In this document: piece by piece, positions 1 through 10,014 of the stretch
Layout of the letters: each line of letters opens with the position of its first letter
How positions within the stretch are numbered: position 1 is the first letter of the stretch
Assembly (NCBI RefSeq): GCF_018860565.1
Contig: NZ_JAHKPS010000029.1
Span: 295,411-359,410 of the forward strand
Origin: Winogradskyella psychrotolerans
GTDB lineage: Bacteria > Bacteroidota > Bacteroidia > Flavobacteriales > Flavobacteriaceae
Direction of reading: 5' to 3'
DNA: 64,000 bases
Program-made: the position numbers and the translations under genes
The notes under the pieces: generated by a model
Seen by the model: the letters and a program-made list of their open reading frames with translations, nothing else
Told to the model about the DNA's origin: nothing
The model's database searches: none

Positions 1-18
1 TTTTTTTTTTTTTTTTTT
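1..18 (+). other. T18 homopolymer at the window edge
   Basis: Eighteen consecutive T residues open the window. This could be the U-tract of a forward-strand terminator whose stem lies outside the window, but no stem is visible here. Bases 19-71 hold nothing else recognisable. Confidence 0.3.
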
Positions 19-71
19 GAATCAACTACGAATAGCATAATTTTCACCATTCTTCAGTTATACTTTTGCCG

Positions 72-926
72 TTAGTAATACGTATAAGTTAGTGTATTTA
101 TTACTTCACCTGTTGCTACATTTGTTATGGTTGCAGATATAGGATAATCATCATCGTTGTAAACATAATTATAGGCTAATGTATTTCCTTGATTATCGGT
201 TTTACTTAACACATTGTTTGGTGACATGTCTACGGTGTTATGGTCATCCATAAAATAGAGTGCTAAATTGTAGCCGTCCATAGATTCTGCTATCGGATTT
301 TTTTTATCGTCATACGTATAGGTGTTGCTGTAATCAACTTCAATGCCATAATTTATTGAGGTATGACTTCCAATGATATTGAAGTTGTTATCATATTCAT
401 AATCTGTTAAATTTTGTACGGAGTTCGCATTATTTATTAAGGTGACTTTTTTTTGCGTTACATACTTTAATTGATCTGAACTAAATGTCCATTGAATATT
501 TAAATCATCTTCTTCTATATCTGAATCCATTTGGTCATTGTAGTTGAGGATGTTATTGTTAATTACAACGTTAGAATCCGTACTATAACCGAATGTTATA
601 TAATGATAATTAGAAATACTTTCATCAGTGTAAGTGAGATTTATAAACGCCTCTTCAGTACCATAAGTGTGGTAAGAACTGTTAAGTTTATTATCGTTTG
701 AGTATTCAAATTCAGATAAAATATAATTATACTCAGGAAGGGCATTAGTATCTGTAATGGAAACTAATCTTCCGTTTAAATCAAAATAAAAATTACGCTC
801 ATTATTTTCTCTAATATCAGTAATGTGTTTAATAATTAATGTGTTAGATGGTTCTGTTTCTTGGCTGTCATCAGAACTACAGGAAAACATAGAGGCAAAT
901 AGGATAATGTAAAAAGTGTATTTCAT
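72..926 (-). CDS. RHS/DUF4595-like repeat lipoprotein
   Basis: A 284-residue protein beginning with a lipoprotein signal peptide (MKYTFYIILFASMFSC); the lipobox Cys is residue 16, followed by Ser/Asp/Glu-rich residues. The mature part has several short beta-hairpin-like units with aromatic-Asp patterns such as YEYDNNFN, YTYDDKKN and YNYVYNDDDYP. These resemble the degenerate RHS/YD-type repeats of DUF4595-like Bacteroidota surface lipoproteins. It starts 2 bp downstream of the miaB stop on the same strand, so the two are probably co-transcribed. Outer-membrane or periplasmic location is inferred; the function is unknown. Confidence 0.75.
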   Translation of the reverse strand: MKYTFYIILFASMFSCSSDDSQETEPSNTLIIKHITDIRENNERNFYFDLNGRLVSITDTNALPEYNYILSEFEYSNDNKLNSSYHTYGTEEAFINLTYTDESISNYHYITFGYSTDSNVVINNNILNYNDQMDSDIEEDDLNIQWTFSSDQLKYVTQKKVTLINNANSVQNLTDYEYDNNFNIIGSHTSINYGIEVDYSNTYTYDDKKNPIAESMDGYNLALYFMDDHNTVDMSPNNVLSKTDNQGNTLAYNYVYNDDDYPISATITNVATGEVINTLTYTYY

Positions 927-928
927 AA

Positions 929-2374
929 TTAATTATTTTTAGAATATCCAATAGCTTTACCTATTAGAGTTGCGCTTGTGCAATCTGTAATTAATACATT
1001 TACTAAATCTCCTACTTTGTAATGTTCTTTAGGAAAAACAGCTACGGTGTTATCAGAAGTTCTTCCAGACCATTGAGAATCCGATTTTTTAGATGCTTTT
1101 TCTATTAAAACTTCAACTGTTTTATTAAGGTGATTTCGAGTGTTAATTTCACTATACTTGCGTTCTAAAGCTATAATTTCACTTAAACGACGTTTTTTTG
1201 TTGCTTCAGGAACATCATCTTCCATTTTGCGTCCAGCTAAAGTTCCTGGCCGTTCAGAATAAGTGAACATATAACCAAAGTTATATTTTACATATTCCAT
1301 TAGCGATAAGGTGTCTTGATGGTCTTCTTCAGTTTCTGTAGGGAAACCAGCAATTAAATCAACACTTATTGAACATTCAGGAATTATACGTTTAATATTA
1401 TCGATAAGCTCAAAATATTCTTCACGCGTATGTAAACGATTCATTTCTTTTAAAATACGATTACTTCCACTTTGTACAGGTAAATGAATGTGTTTACAGA
1501 TATTATCGTATTTGGCCATTGTTTCTATAACATCTAATGTGAAATCCTGAGGATTAGATGTTGAAAAACGAATACGCATTTTAGGCTGTGCTTTAGCACA
1601 TAGCTCTAATAGCTTGGCAAAATTTACGGCTGTTGCTTTTTGAAACTCAGAGGCTTTTTCAAAATCTTTCTTCAAACCGCCTCCATACCATAAATAACTG
1701 TCAACGTTTTGTCCTAACAGTGTTATCTCCTTAAAGCCTTTAGACCATAGGTCGTTAACTTCTTCAATAATACTTTGTGGATCTCTACTGCGCTCTCTTC
1801 CTCGAGTGAAGGGAACAACACAAAACGTACACATGTTATCACAACCACGAGTAATAGAGACAAAAGCTGTTACTCCGTTGCTATTTAATCGTACAGGAGA
1901 AATGTCGCCATATGTTTCCTCTTTAGAAAGGATAACATTAATGGCGTCTCTACCTTCATCAACTTCGGCAAGAAGGTTTGGTAAGTCTTTATAAGCATCA
2001 GGACCTACAACTAAATCTACAATTTTTTCTTCGTCTAAAAATTTGGTTTTTAAACGTTCTGCCATACAGCCTAACACTCCAACTTTCATTTTTGGGTTTA
2101 GTCGTTTTATAGCATTGTACTGTTGTAATCGTTTTCTAACGGTTTGTTCGGCTTTATCTCTAATAGAACAGGTGTTTACCAAAACAAGATCTGCTTCTTC
2201 AAGAGTTTGTGTCGTGTTAAAACCCTGTTCAGAAAGAATAGACGCTACAATTTCGCTATCACTAAAATTCATGGCACAACCATAACTCTCTATAAATAGT
2301 TTGCGTTGGTTACCGTCTTTTTTATCCAAGATTAAGGCCTCACCTTGTTTATTTTCGTCTATAATTTTTTCCAT
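929..2374 (-). CDS. miaB: tRNA-2-methylthio-N6-dimethylallyladenosine synthase MiaB
   Basis: Radical-SAM methylthiotransferase that adds the 2-methylthio group to i6A37 in tRNAs reading UNN codons. The N-terminal UPF0004 domain carries the auxiliary-cluster cysteines C33 ([11 protein letters not shown]), C69 ([11 protein letters not shown]) and C103 (GCMAERLK). The radical-SAM motif CxxxCxxC is at C178, C182 and C185 ([10 protein letters not shown]), and a TRAM domain occupies the last 65 or so residues. The length of 481 residues fits MiaB, and the short charged N-terminal extension is normal in Bacteroidota. It is first in a reverse-strand pair with the downstream lipoprotein gene. All key residues are present. 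Confidence 0.96.
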   Translation of the reverse strand: MEKIIDENKQGEALILDKKDGNQRKLFIESYGCAMNFSDSEIVASILSEQGFNTTQTLEEADLVLVNTCSIRDKAEQTVRKRLQQYNAIKRLNPKMKVGVLGCMAERLKTKFLDEEKIVDLVVGPDAYKDLPNLLAEVDEGRDAINVILSKEETYGDISPVRLNSNGVTAFVSITRGCDNMCTFCVVPFTRGRERSRDPQSIIEEVNDLWSKGFKEITLLGQNVDSYLWYGGGLKKDFEKASEFQKATAVNFAKLLELCAKAQPKMRIRFSTSNPQDFTLDVIETMAKYDNICKHIHLPVQSGSNRILKEMNRLHTREEYFELIDNIKRIIPECSISVDLIAGFPTETEEDHQDTLSLMEYVKYNFGYMFTYSERPGTLAGRKMEDDVPEATKKRRLSEIIALERKYSEINTRNHLNKTVEVLIEKASKKSDSQWSGRTSDNTVAVFPKEHYKVGDLVNVLITDCTSATLIGKAIGYSKNN

Positions 2375-2611
2375 ATTTATTTTCCTCGAAACTCGAAAGC
2401 GGAAAGCTAAATTCTATTTCTATCTCATCTCAATAAGGATGCAAAGATAATATTATTTTATAGATTGTGACAAAGTGGCAGTTATAATTTAGTTAAGATT
2501 TATTTTAAGCCATAGTATTGTGTCTGTGTTTAAAAGGTTTGTTAAGATAATAGTTGAATATCTCTTAAAAATAGCTTTAGTTTGAAAAACTAACTCAGAC
2601 TGCCTTAAAAA

Positions 2612-3400
2612 ATGAACACCACAGATATTAAAAACCGAATAGTAAACGCAAAAGCATTAGACTTTGGTGCTATTTTTAATCAATCTATAGAATTGTTTAA
2701 AAAGGTTTGGGTACAAGGATTGGTTACATTATTACTAAATTTAGTTTTGGCTATACCTGTAATAATGGTTGTTTATATTCCTTTGTTATTTTTTGGTTTT
2801 ATGAATGCGCTTACATTTGAGAATGGTTATGATACTCATGATTCAACAAGTATGGGTGTTGTTTTTGGGCTTGTATTTATTGTAGTTTATATTTTTTTAA
2901 TTGTAGCAATGAGTTCTATAGCGTTTGGTCTTAAAGCTGCTTTTTATAGAATTTGCAAACTGAAAGATTTAGAACAAATAGGTAAAGAAGATTATTTTTA
3001 TTTCTTCAAAAAACCTTACTTAAGTAAAACAATTAAATTAGGTGCCTCATTTGCAGGTATTGCTATTTTGGCGACTATGTTATGTGTGCTTCCTTTAATA
3101 TATGTTATTATTCCTTTGTCTTTTAGTGTGGTTGTATATGCTTTTAATCCAGAATTGTCTGTTTTAGAAATTATTACATTGTCTTTTGAACTTGGTAATA
3201 AAAAGTGGTTGATTTCATTTGGTCTTATTTTTATGACAGGAGTTTTGGCATGGATCGTTGGTTTTCTAATGTGTGGATTTGGAGTGTATGTCACTAAATC
3301 ATTTAGTCATTTGCCTGCCTATTTAATATATAAAGACGTTATTGGTTTTGATGATGAAAGCGATCAAATGAGACGAATTGAGCAATTATCTACATTTTAA
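2612..3400 (+). CDS. multi-pass membrane protein, unknown function
   Basis: 262 residues with a short cytoplasmic-looking N-terminus and about four to five hydrophobic segments (roughly residues 35-65, 85-112, 143-175 and 192-225). No enzymatic motif is visible. Proteins of this shape are common and uncharacterised in Flavobacteriia. It lies divergent to miaB across a 237-bp gap and 8 bp before the next open frame, suggesting a two-gene unit with the small lipoprotein gene. Membrane location is clear; function is not. Confidence 0.75.
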   Translation: MNTTDIKNRIVNAKALDFGAIFNQSIELFKKVWVQGLVTLLLNLVLAIPVIMVVYIPLLFFGFMNALTFENGYDTHDSTSMGVVFGLVFIVVYIFLIVAMSSIAFGLKAAFYRICKLKDLEQIGKEDYFYFFKKPYLSKTIKLGASFAGIAILATMLCVLPLIYVIIPLSFSVVVYAFNPELSVLEIITLSFELGNKKWLISFGLIFMTGVLAWIVGFLMCGFGVYVTKSFSHLPAYLIYKDVIGFDDESDQMRRIEQLSTF

Positions 3401-3444
3401 CGCAACCTTTGAAGGTGTTTTACATCTACAAAGAAATCGATCTT

Positions 3445-3873
3445 ATGAAATTCAGGAAAATTTTAATGCTGTCGTTGTTGTGTTTGTTAGTAATGAATAT
3501 GCAATGTAATGAAGATGATAATGTGGTTGTGCCTTGTGGTTTAGAAGTTGTAATAGATGCTGTTGCGTACCAAGCTGCAGAGTCACATGCAATAGATAGT
3601 GCTATTATTAATGACGACTGCTTGGCTCTTATTGTTTCAGGTAGTGGTTGTGATGCCAGCACTTGGCTTATGTCTTTAATAGATTCGGGAAATGTGGCAG
3701 AGTCGTTTCCTAATCAACGCTATTTAAAATTAACACTTCATAATAATGAAGATTGTTTAGCCGTCTTCAATAAAGAAGAAAATTTTGATTTAACAGCGCT
3801 TAGAATTGAAGGGACAAATGAAGTATTACTAAATATTGAAGGGTTAGAAGAATCAATTTTATATTCATATTAA
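3445..3873 (+). CDS. small lipoprotein, unknown function
   Basis: 142 residues from the ATG at 3445, chosen over an upstream in-frame start at 3409 because it begins exactly at a lipoprotein signal peptide (MKFRKILMLSLLCLLVMNMQC). The lipobox Cys is residue 21, followed by acidic residues. The mature part has several cysteines and a compact mixed composition typical of small flavobacterial lipoproteins. It follows the membrane protein gene and ends just before a terminator. No family recognised. Confidence 0.7.
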   Translation: MKFRKILMLSLLCLLVMNMQCNEDDNVVVPCGLEVVIDAVAYQAAESHAIDSAIINDDCLALIVSGSGCDASTWLMSLIDSGNVAESFPNQRYLKLTLHNNEDCLAVFNKEENFDLTALRIEGTNEVLLNIEGLEESILYSY

Positions 3874-3903
3874 TTAAGACTTATAAATATTTATAAACAC
3901 TAG

Positions 3904-3929
3904 AAGCCTTACAATTTGTAAGGCTTTTT
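3904..3929 (+). terminator. rho-independent terminator
   Basis: Stem AAGCCTTAC / GTAAGGCTT (9 bp, loop AATTT) followed by T residues. It ends the membrane protein/lipoprotein unit upstream of topA. Confidence 0.85.
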
Positions 3930-3988
3930 CTGTACTTAATAATAAATAAATCACGATAAAACGCATCGTATTTACGACCAAATTAGGA

Positions 3989-4015
3989 TTGTATCTTAAT
4001 TTTCATATACATTTG
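3989..4015 (+). promoter_or_regulatory. candidate topA promoter
   Basis: TTG at 3989-3991 and TACATTTG at 4008-4015, which fits the Bacteroidota -7 consensus TAnnTTTG exactly. The 16-bp spacing is slightly short. The topA ATG is 20 bp downstream. Confidence 0.6.
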
Positions 4016-4034
4016 TAAACGCAAAAAATTAAGA

Positions 4035-6563
4035 ATGTCGAAGAATCTAGTTATTGTTGAGTCACCAGCTAAGGCTAAAACCATAGAGAAATTTTTAGGA
4101 AAAGATTATAAAGTAGAGTCCAGTTTTGGACACATTGCAGATTTGCCATCTAAGGAGTTAGGGGTAGATGTAGAAGGAGATTTTATGCCTAAGTATCAGG
4201 TTTCTAAAGACAAAAAAGATGTTGTTAAGAAATTAAAAGAATTAGCAAAGAAAGCAGATGTTGTTTGGCTAGCAAGTGATGAGGATCGAGAAGGGGAAGC
4301 AATTGCGTGGCATTTAGCTGAAACATTAAAATTAGATAAAGATAAAACGAAACGTATCGTTTTTCACGAGATTACAAAAAGTGCAATAAACAAAGCCATT
4401 GAAAATCCAAGGAGTATTGATTATAACTTAGTGGATGCACAACAAGCAAGACGTGTTTTAGATCGTATTGTAGGTTATGAATTATCTCCTGTATTATGGC
4501 GAAAAGTAAAAGGTGGCCTGTCTGCAGGTAGAGTACAATCGGTTTCAGTACGCTTAATTGTAGAACGCGAACGCGATGTGCAAGCTTTTGAACCTAAAGC
4601 TTCGTATAGAGTAGATGCAGAATTTACAAACGAAGACGGAAATTCTTTTAAAGCCAAATTGCCTAAGAATTTCGATTCTGAAAAAGAGGCGTTAGATTTT
4701 CTTAATAATAATTTAGGCGCGACTTATCAGGTTTCAGATTTACAAAAGAAACCAGCAAAGAAATCACCTGCTGCACCGTTTACAACGTCAACACTCCAAC
4801 AAGAAGCGTCACGTAAATTAGGATTTTCTGTGAGTAGAACGATGCAAAATGCACAACGTTTGTACGAAGCAGGTCTTATTACTTATATGAGAACAGATAG
4901 TGTTAATTTATCTGATGAAGCTAAAAAAGGAGCAGAGAACGAAATTATTTCGGCTTACGGTTCAGAATTTAGTAATCCAAAAAATTATAAAGGAAAATCT
5001 AAAGGAGCACAAGAAGCTCACGAAGCGATTAGACCTACAGATTTTTCAAACCATACTGTTAATGCCGAGCGCGACCAAGCAAGATTATATGATTTAATAT
5101 GGAAACGTGCTATTGCTTCGCAAATGAGTGATGCAAGGCTAGAGCGTACGAATCTTAAAATTCAAATTAATTCAAAAAATAAGATAGACGAACAATTCAC
5201 AGCCAATGGTGAAATCATAACATTTGAAGGATTCCTTAAAGTCTATTTAGAAGGAACAGATGATGAAGATACTGAGCAAGATGGTATTTTACCAGATTTA
5301 AAAGTTGGTGAAGCACTTCAAAATAAATATATCACAGCAACCGAACGTTTTACGAGACCTCCTGCAAGATTTACTGAAGCTTCATTAGTAAAGCGATTAG
5401 AAGAATTAGGTATTGGTCGTCCGTCAACGTATGCACCAACCATTTCTACTATTCAAAATAGAAACTATATTGAAAAAGGAACGCATGAAGGAGATGAAAG
5501 AGCTTATAAGCAATTGGTTTTTGAAGATCAAAAGATAAAAGATAATACACTGTCAGAGCAAACAGGTTCTAATAAAGGTAAATTGGTGCCAACAGATATT
5601 GGTATGATTGTTACCGATTTTTTAGTCAATCATTTTGAAAGCATATTAGATTACAACTTTACTGCTAAAGTAGAAGATAAGTTTGATGATATTGCGGAAG
5701 GAAAAGAAGATTGGAGAGAAATGATGAAAGATTTCTATAAAGGCTTTCATCCACAGGTTGAAGATGTGCAAGAAAATGCAGAACGTGAATCAGGAGAACG
5801 TATTTTGGGTACAGATCCAAAGACTGGTCGTCAAGTTAGCGTGCGTCTAGGTAAGTTTGGGCCAATGGTGCAAGTTGGTACCATGGACGATGAAGATAAG
5901 CCTAAGTTTGCAAGCTTATCTCCAGACCAACAGCTTAATTCTATTACCTATGAAGAGGCTATGGATTTATTTAAACTTCCAAAAGCTTTAGGTCACTATA
6001 AAGATGAAGAAGTCGAAGTTAATAATGGACGTTTTGGACCTTACGTAAGATTTGGTAAAAAGTTTGTCTCATTGCCTAAAGGAGTTGATCCTTTAAGTGT
6101 AGAGATGGATGAAGCACTAATATATATAAAGGAGAAAGAATTAGCAGATGCTCCCATATATATGTATAAAGATATGGAAGTTACCAAAGGTAAAGGGCGT
6201 TTTGGACCATTTATCAAATGGAACAACATGTTTATTAATGTAAATAAAAAATACGATTGGGATAATTTATCTGAAGAAGATATCGTTACTTTGATTGAAG
6301 AAAAAATTCAGAAAGAAATTGATAAGGTTATCCATAATTGGGAAGATGCTGGTGTAAGAATAGAGAAGGCAAGATGGGGAAGACACAACATTATAAAAGG
6401 CAAACAAAAAGTTGAGTTAGCCAAAACGGTTGATGTGAGTAAAATGACTTTAGAGAAAGCACAAGAAATTCTCGAAAAAAACGCACCTAAAAAGAAGGCG
6501 ACAAAAAAGAAAGCCACTAAGAAAACAGCAACAAAAAAGAAAGCTACAACTAAAAAGAAATAA
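4035..6563 (+). CDS. topA: DNA topoisomerase I
   Basis: Type IA topoisomerase that relaxes negative supercoils. The TOPRIM domain begins VESPAKAKTIEKFLG (catalytic Glu9), with the acidic DEDREGE motif around residues 82-88. The active-site Tyr is Y284 in GLITYMRTDSV. After the catalytic core, three topoisomerase C-terminal repeats of the type GRFGPYVRFG and GRFGPFIKW replace the cysteine zinc ribbons of the E. coli enzyme. The protein ends in a Lys/Thr-rich tail of about 30 residues, as in other Bacteroidota TopA proteins. Length is 842 residues, with its own promoter upstream and the ureohydrolase-like gene 6 bp downstream. Confidence 0.97.
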   Translation: MSKNLVIVESPAKAKTIEKFLGKDYKVESSFGHIADLPSKELGVDVEGDFMPKYQVSKDKKDVVKKLKELAKKADVVWLASDEDREGEAIAWHLAETLKLDKDKTKRIVFHEITKSAINKAIENPRSIDYNLVDAQQARRVLDRIVGYELSPVLWRKVKGGLSAGRVQSVSVRLIVERERDVQAFEPKASYRVDAEFTNEDGNSFKAKLPKNFDSEKEALDFLNNNLGATYQVSDLQKKPAKKSPAAPFTTSTLQQEASRKLGFSVSRTMQNAQRLYEAGLITYMRTDSVNLSDEAKKGAENEIISAYGSEFSNPKNYKGKSKGAQEAHEAIRPTDFSNHTVNAERDQARLYDLIWKRAIASQMSDARLERTNLKIQINSKNKIDEQFTANGEIITFEGFLKVYLEGTDDEDTEQDGILPDLKVGEALQNKYITATERFTRPPARFTEASLVKRLEELGIGRPSTYAPTISTIQNRNYIEKGTHEGDERAYKQLVFEDQKIKDNTLSEQTGSNKGKLVPTDIGMIVTDFLVNHFESILDYNFTAKVEDKFDDIAEGKEDWREMMKDFYKGFHPQVEDVQENAERESGERILGTDPKTGRQVSVRLGKFGPMVQVGTMDDEDKPKFASLSPDQQLNSITYEEAMDLFKLPKALGHYKDEEVEVNNGRFGPYVRFGKKFVSLPKGVDPLSVEMDEALIYIKEKELADAPIYMYKDMEVTKGKGRFGPFIKWNNMFINVNKKYDWDNLSEEDIVTLIEEKIQKEIDKVIHNWEDAGVRIEKARWGRHNIIKGKQKVELAKTVDVSKMTLEKAQEILEKNAPKKKATKKKATKKTATKKKATTKKK

Positions 6564-6569
6564 TTGAAT

Positions 6570-7736
6570 ATGAATTTTAATTTCCTCACGCCTGTATCAG
6601 ATGCGGTTTTAGCTCATAATGAACTAACAGCGCAACAAGCGCTAGGGAAAAAAATTAAAGTACATTCTCGTCAAAACGGAATACCAGATTTAGAAAACGT
6701 TCAAATGGCAATCATTGGCGTTCAGGAGAATAGAAATGACGTTAATTACATGGGAGCTCATGTAAATTTTGATTCTATCCGTAAAACGTTCTACTCTTTA
6801 TTTCCTGGTAATTGGCATACAACACTAGCTGATTTAGGAGATATAGAACCAGGTGAGACAGTTGAAGATACATATTTTGCTATTCGAACAGCAATATCTG
6901 TTTTAGTAGAGAAGGGAGTGATTCCTATTGTGTTAGGAGGAAGTCAAGATTTAACTTACGCTAATTATCGTGCTTACGATTCACTGTTACCAATGGTAAA
7001 TATTGTAAGTGTGGATACGAATTTCGATTTAGGAGATGCTAACCTTCCGATTAAGAATAATAGTTATGTGGGAAAAGTCATTGTAGAAGAGCCATATAAT
7101 CTGTTTAATTATTCAACAATAGGGTATCAAACATATTTTAACTCCCAAGAAGAAATAGATCTCATAGAAAAGTTATACTTTGAGGCCTACCGTTTAGGTG
7201 AAATTTCTGGAGATATAAATAAAGTTGAGCCTTTAATGCGAGATGCACATATCGTATCTGTCGATTTAAAGTCGATTAGAGCTGCTGAGGTTAGCGATAA
7301 TCAAAAATATTCTCCTAATGGATTTTCAGGAAAAGAGATTTGTGCTATCAGTAGATATGCAGGCATAAGTAATAAAGTATCGTCCTTTGGTATTTATGAA
7401 TACAATGGATCTAAGAATGATAGTGCAACATCAATGCTCGTCGCTCAAATGATATGGTATTTTATTGAAGGAGTTAATTGCCGAGTTAAAGATGATCAGT
7501 TTAATAACGAAAATCATTACCAAAAGTATAATGTGTTGGTAGAGGATGACGAATTGATTTTTTATAAAAGCTTAAAAACAGGACGTTGGTGGATTGAAAT
7601 ACCTTTTTTACCAAATGTTAATAATAAATTAAAAAAGCATACGTTATTACCATGCATGCATTCCGATTATGTGCACGCAACTCAAGGTGAAATACCTGAG
7701 CGTTGGTATAAAGCTTATAGGAAGAATAGCTTCTAA
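6570..7736 (+). CDS. formimidoylglutamase/arginase-fold protein with degraded metal site
   Basis: 388 residues from the ATG at 6570; a TTG at 6564 is also in frame. The fold motifs of the ureohydrolase family are recognisable, but half of the Mn ligands are changed. The GGxH motif reads VLGGSQD (His to Gln), the DAHxD motif reads SVDTNFD (His to Asn), and the SxDxD motif reads VSVDLKS (second Asp to Lys). Normal arginases, agmatinases and formimidoylglutamases keep all six ligands. It therefore looks like a non-catalytic or divergent paralogue. Position directly upstream of gldK suggests a link to gliding/T9SS, by context only. Confidence 0.8.
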   Translation: MNFNFLTPVSDAVLAHNELTAQQALGKKIKVHSRQNGIPDLENVQMAIIGVQENRNDVNYMGAHVNFDSIRKTFYSLFPGNWHTTLADLGDIEPGETVEDTYFAIRTAISVLVEKGVIPIVLGGSQDLTYANYRAYDSLLPMVNIVSVDTNFDLGDANLPIKNNSYVGKVIVEEPYNLFNYSTIGYQTYFNSQEEIDLIEKLYFEAYRLGEISGDINKVEPLMRDAHIVSVDLKSIRAAEVSDNQKYSPNGFSGKEICAISRYAGISNKVSSFGIYEYNGSKNDSATSMLVAQMIWYFIEGVNCRVKDDQFNNENHYQKYNVLVEDDELIFYKSLKTGRWWIEIPFLPNVNNKLKKHTLLPCMHSDYVHATQGEIPERWYKAYRKNSF

Positions 7737-7822
7737 AGCGAACACTTAATCGAATTTTAACATTTTTTTAATCGACGAAATGCTTATTTTAAGGGTGAAA
7801 TGCAAAAAAAACAAAAAAAAAG

Positions 7823-7853
7823 TTGTTTATTCGGAAATATATAAATATGTTTA
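7823..7853 (+). promoter_or_regulatory. candidate gldKLMN promoter
   Basis: TTG at 7823-7825, a 20-bp spacer, and TATGTTTA at 7846-7853 (7 of 8 to TAnnTTTG). It lies in the 160-bp gap before gldK, consistent with a separate promoter for the gld operon. Confidence 0.5.
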
Positions 7854-7895
7854 CGACCTCAAAAATAATAAGGACTAATTTAACCTAGAGTTACT

Positions 7896-9248
7896 ATGAA
7901 TATTAAGAAGTTTATTTTACTAACAGCAGTACTAGTTATGGTCGCCAGTTGTAATTCCGGAGATCGAGGACAATTGGTAGGTGTTAAGGGTAAGAAATGG
8001 CATCCAGAAAAGCCCTATGGGATGACGTTAGTACCTGGCGGAGCTTTTATTATGGGTAAGTCAGATGATGATTTAGCTGGCGTACAAGATGCTCCAACTA
8101 AAACAGCAACTGTTCGTGCGTTCTATATGGACGAGACTGAAATTACAAATAGCGAGTATCGTCAATTTGTAGAATGGGTAAGAGATTCTACACTAAGATT
8201 AAAATTAGCTGAAATGGCTGACTTAGAAGGAAAAACACCAGGAAATGGAGATATTGGAGAGTTTGCTTATGTCGATTCAGATCCAAATAACCTGAATGCT
8301 TATGAAAGCTATATGGTGAATACCTATGGAAACGAGCAAAGAAAAATTAATCGTGATGTAGAATTGTATTTTGATACTGATGATTATCCAGATGAATTGT
8401 ATGCCGAAGTCATGGATGGTATGTATTTACCATTAGAAGAATCATATAACGGTCAACGTACCTGGGATGTAAAGCAATTTAAATTTCAGTATACCTATAT
8501 GGAAATAGCTAAAGCGGCTAAGAATAGAGGATTAAAACGTTCTGAAGTTATAGTTCAGCAAGAAGTTGAAATTTATCCAGATACAACGGCTTGGATTAGA
8601 GATTTCGCTTATTCTTATAACGAACCAATGCATAATGATTATTTCTGGCATGATGCTTATGGAGCATATCCTGTTGTAGGTGTGTCTTGGAAACAAGCAC
8701 AGGCTTTTTGTCAATGGAGAACTTTATATCACAATGCAGACAGAAAGAAAAGAGGAAAGCATGCTGTAAATAAATACAGACTACCATCTGAAGCAGAATG
8801 GGAATATGCAGCACGTGGAGGTTTACAAGGTGCAACTTATCCTTGGGGTGGACCTTATACTAAAAACGATAGAGGTTGTTTCATGGCTAACTTCAAACCA
8901 TTACGTGGAGATTACGCGGCAGATCAAGCATTGTATACTGTAGAAGCGGATGCTTATGATCCTAATGATTTCAACTTATATAATATGGCAGGTAACGTTT
9001 CAGAATGGGTAAACGGTTCTTATGATCCTGCATCGTATGAATATTCGTCAACAATTAATCCTAATGTAAATGATCCTAACAATGCTCGTAAAGTAGTAAG
9101 AGGGGGGTCTTGGAAAGATGTTGCCTATTTCTTGCAAGTAAGTTCAAGAGATTATGAATATGCAGATTCTGCAAGAAGCTATATCGGATTTAGAACAGTT
9201 CAAGATTATATGGGAACTGAGGTCACTAAAAACGCAGCTACAAACTAA
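7896..9248 (+). CDS. gldK: gliding motility/T9SS lipoprotein GldK
   Basis: Outer-membrane lipoprotein that forms the periplasmic ring of the type IX secretion system with GldN. The signal peptide has its lipobox Cys at residue 19 (MVASC). The body is a formylglycine-generating-enzyme-like (FGE-sulfatase) fold: LVPGGAFIMG near the start, YRLPSEAEWEYAARGG in the middle, NMAGNVSEWV and VVRGGSWKD towards the end. These are the standard GldK/SUMF1 landmarks. Length is 450 residues, and it is the first gene of the gldKLMN operon, 83 bp before gldL. Confidence 0.96.
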   Translation: MNIKKFILLTAVLVMVASCNSGDRGQLVGVKGKKWHPEKPYGMTLVPGGAFIMGKSDDDLAGVQDAPTKTATVRAFYMDETEITNSEYRQFVEWVRDSTLRLKLAEMADLEGKTPGNGDIGEFAYVDSDPNNLNAYESYMVNTYGNEQRKINRDVELYFDTDDYPDELYAEVMDGMYLPLEESYNGQRTWDVKQFKFQYTYMEIAKAAKNRGLKRSEVIVQQEVEIYPDTTAWIRDFAYSYNEPMHNDYFWHDAYGAYPVVGVSWKQAQAFCQWRTLYHNADRKKRGKHAVNKYRLPSEAEWEYAARGGLQGATYPWGGPYTKNDRGCFMANFKPLRGDYAADQALYTVEADAYDPNDFNLYNMAGNVSEWVNGSYDPASYEYSSTINPNVNDPNNARKVVRGGSWKDVAYFLQVSSRDYEYADSARSYIGFRTVQDYMGTEVTKNAATN

Positions 9249-9331
9249 AAATTAAACTTAACTTAAACCTAATATTAATCCTAAATGAGTCCTAATTAAC
9301 CAAGCTCATTTGAAAACAAAAATTTAAAATC

Positions 9332-9967
9332 ATGGCACAAAAGAAATTATCAACAATGAATATGGTCTATGGACTAGGAGCTGCAATTGTAATTATTGGA
9401 GCATTATTCAAAATCCAACACTGGCCTTATGGATCCCTTATTCTTACCCTGGGTATGATTGTTGAAGCAATAGTATTTACAATCTCTGCTTTTGAGAAGC
9501 AAGGAGATGACTTAGATTGGTCTTTAGTATATCCTGAATTAGCTGGTGGACAATCATTAGGTAAAAAGAAGAAAGCAATAGAAGAGCCTAAAGATGCAGA
9601 AGGTTTATTATCTAAGAAATTAGATAATTTATTAAAAGAAGCTAAAATCGATGGTGCGCTTATGGCAAGCTTAGGTGATAGCATCAAAAACTTTGAAGGT
9701 GCTGCAAAAGGAATTTCTCCTACAGTAGACTCAATGGCAGCTCAAAAGAAATATAGCGAAGAAATGTCATTAGCTGCTGCTCAAATGGAGTCTTTAAACA
9801 GTCTTTATAAATTACAAGTTGAAAGCGCTAACAGACAAGCTGCTATCAATGAAGAAGCTGTAGAAAATGCGACTAAATTAAAAGAGCAAATGCAATCATT
9901 AGCATCTAACCTTTCATCTTTAAATGGTGTATATGGAGGTATGTTAACTGCAATGAACAAGAACTAA
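9332..9967 (+). CDS. gldL: gliding motility/T9SS inner-membrane motor protein GldL
   Basis: 211 residues with two transmembrane helices near the N-terminus (about 12-28 and 34-52, around the conserved FKIQHWPYGS turn) and a long charged cytoplasmic tail with helical, coiled-coil-like character. GldL forms the stator pentamer of the proton-driven GldLM motor. The membrane region contains the conserved Glu in GMIVEAIVFTISAFE. It sits between gldK and gldM in the canonical order. Confidence 0.96.
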   Translation: MAQKKLSTMNMVYGLGAAIVIIGALFKIQHWPYGSLILTLGMIVEAIVFTISAFEKQGDDLDWSLVYPELAGGQSLGKKKKAIEEPKDAEGLLSKKLDNLLKEAKIDGALMASLGDSIKNFEGAAKGISPTVDSMAAQKKYSEEMSLAAAQMESLNSLYKLQVESANRQAAINEEAVENATKLKEQMQSLASNLSSLNGVYGGMLTAMNKN

Positions 9968-10014
9968 TTGGTTTTTATAATCATATTAATTAATAATTAA
10001 AAAACTAGTTAGAA

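Noticed and set aside
1-18. T18 as terminator of the reverse-strand lipoprotein gene
   Set aside because: On the reverse transcript this tract is poly-A and no stem precedes it, so it cannot end that gene.
6564-6572. TTG start for the ureohydrolase-like gene
   Set aside because: It adds only two residues next to a normal ATG at 6570.
9427-9687. Reverse frame inside gldL
   Set aside because: Antisense shadow of a strongly supported gene; the same holds for the frames opposite topA, gldM, the RND pump, terminase, tape measure and other genes.
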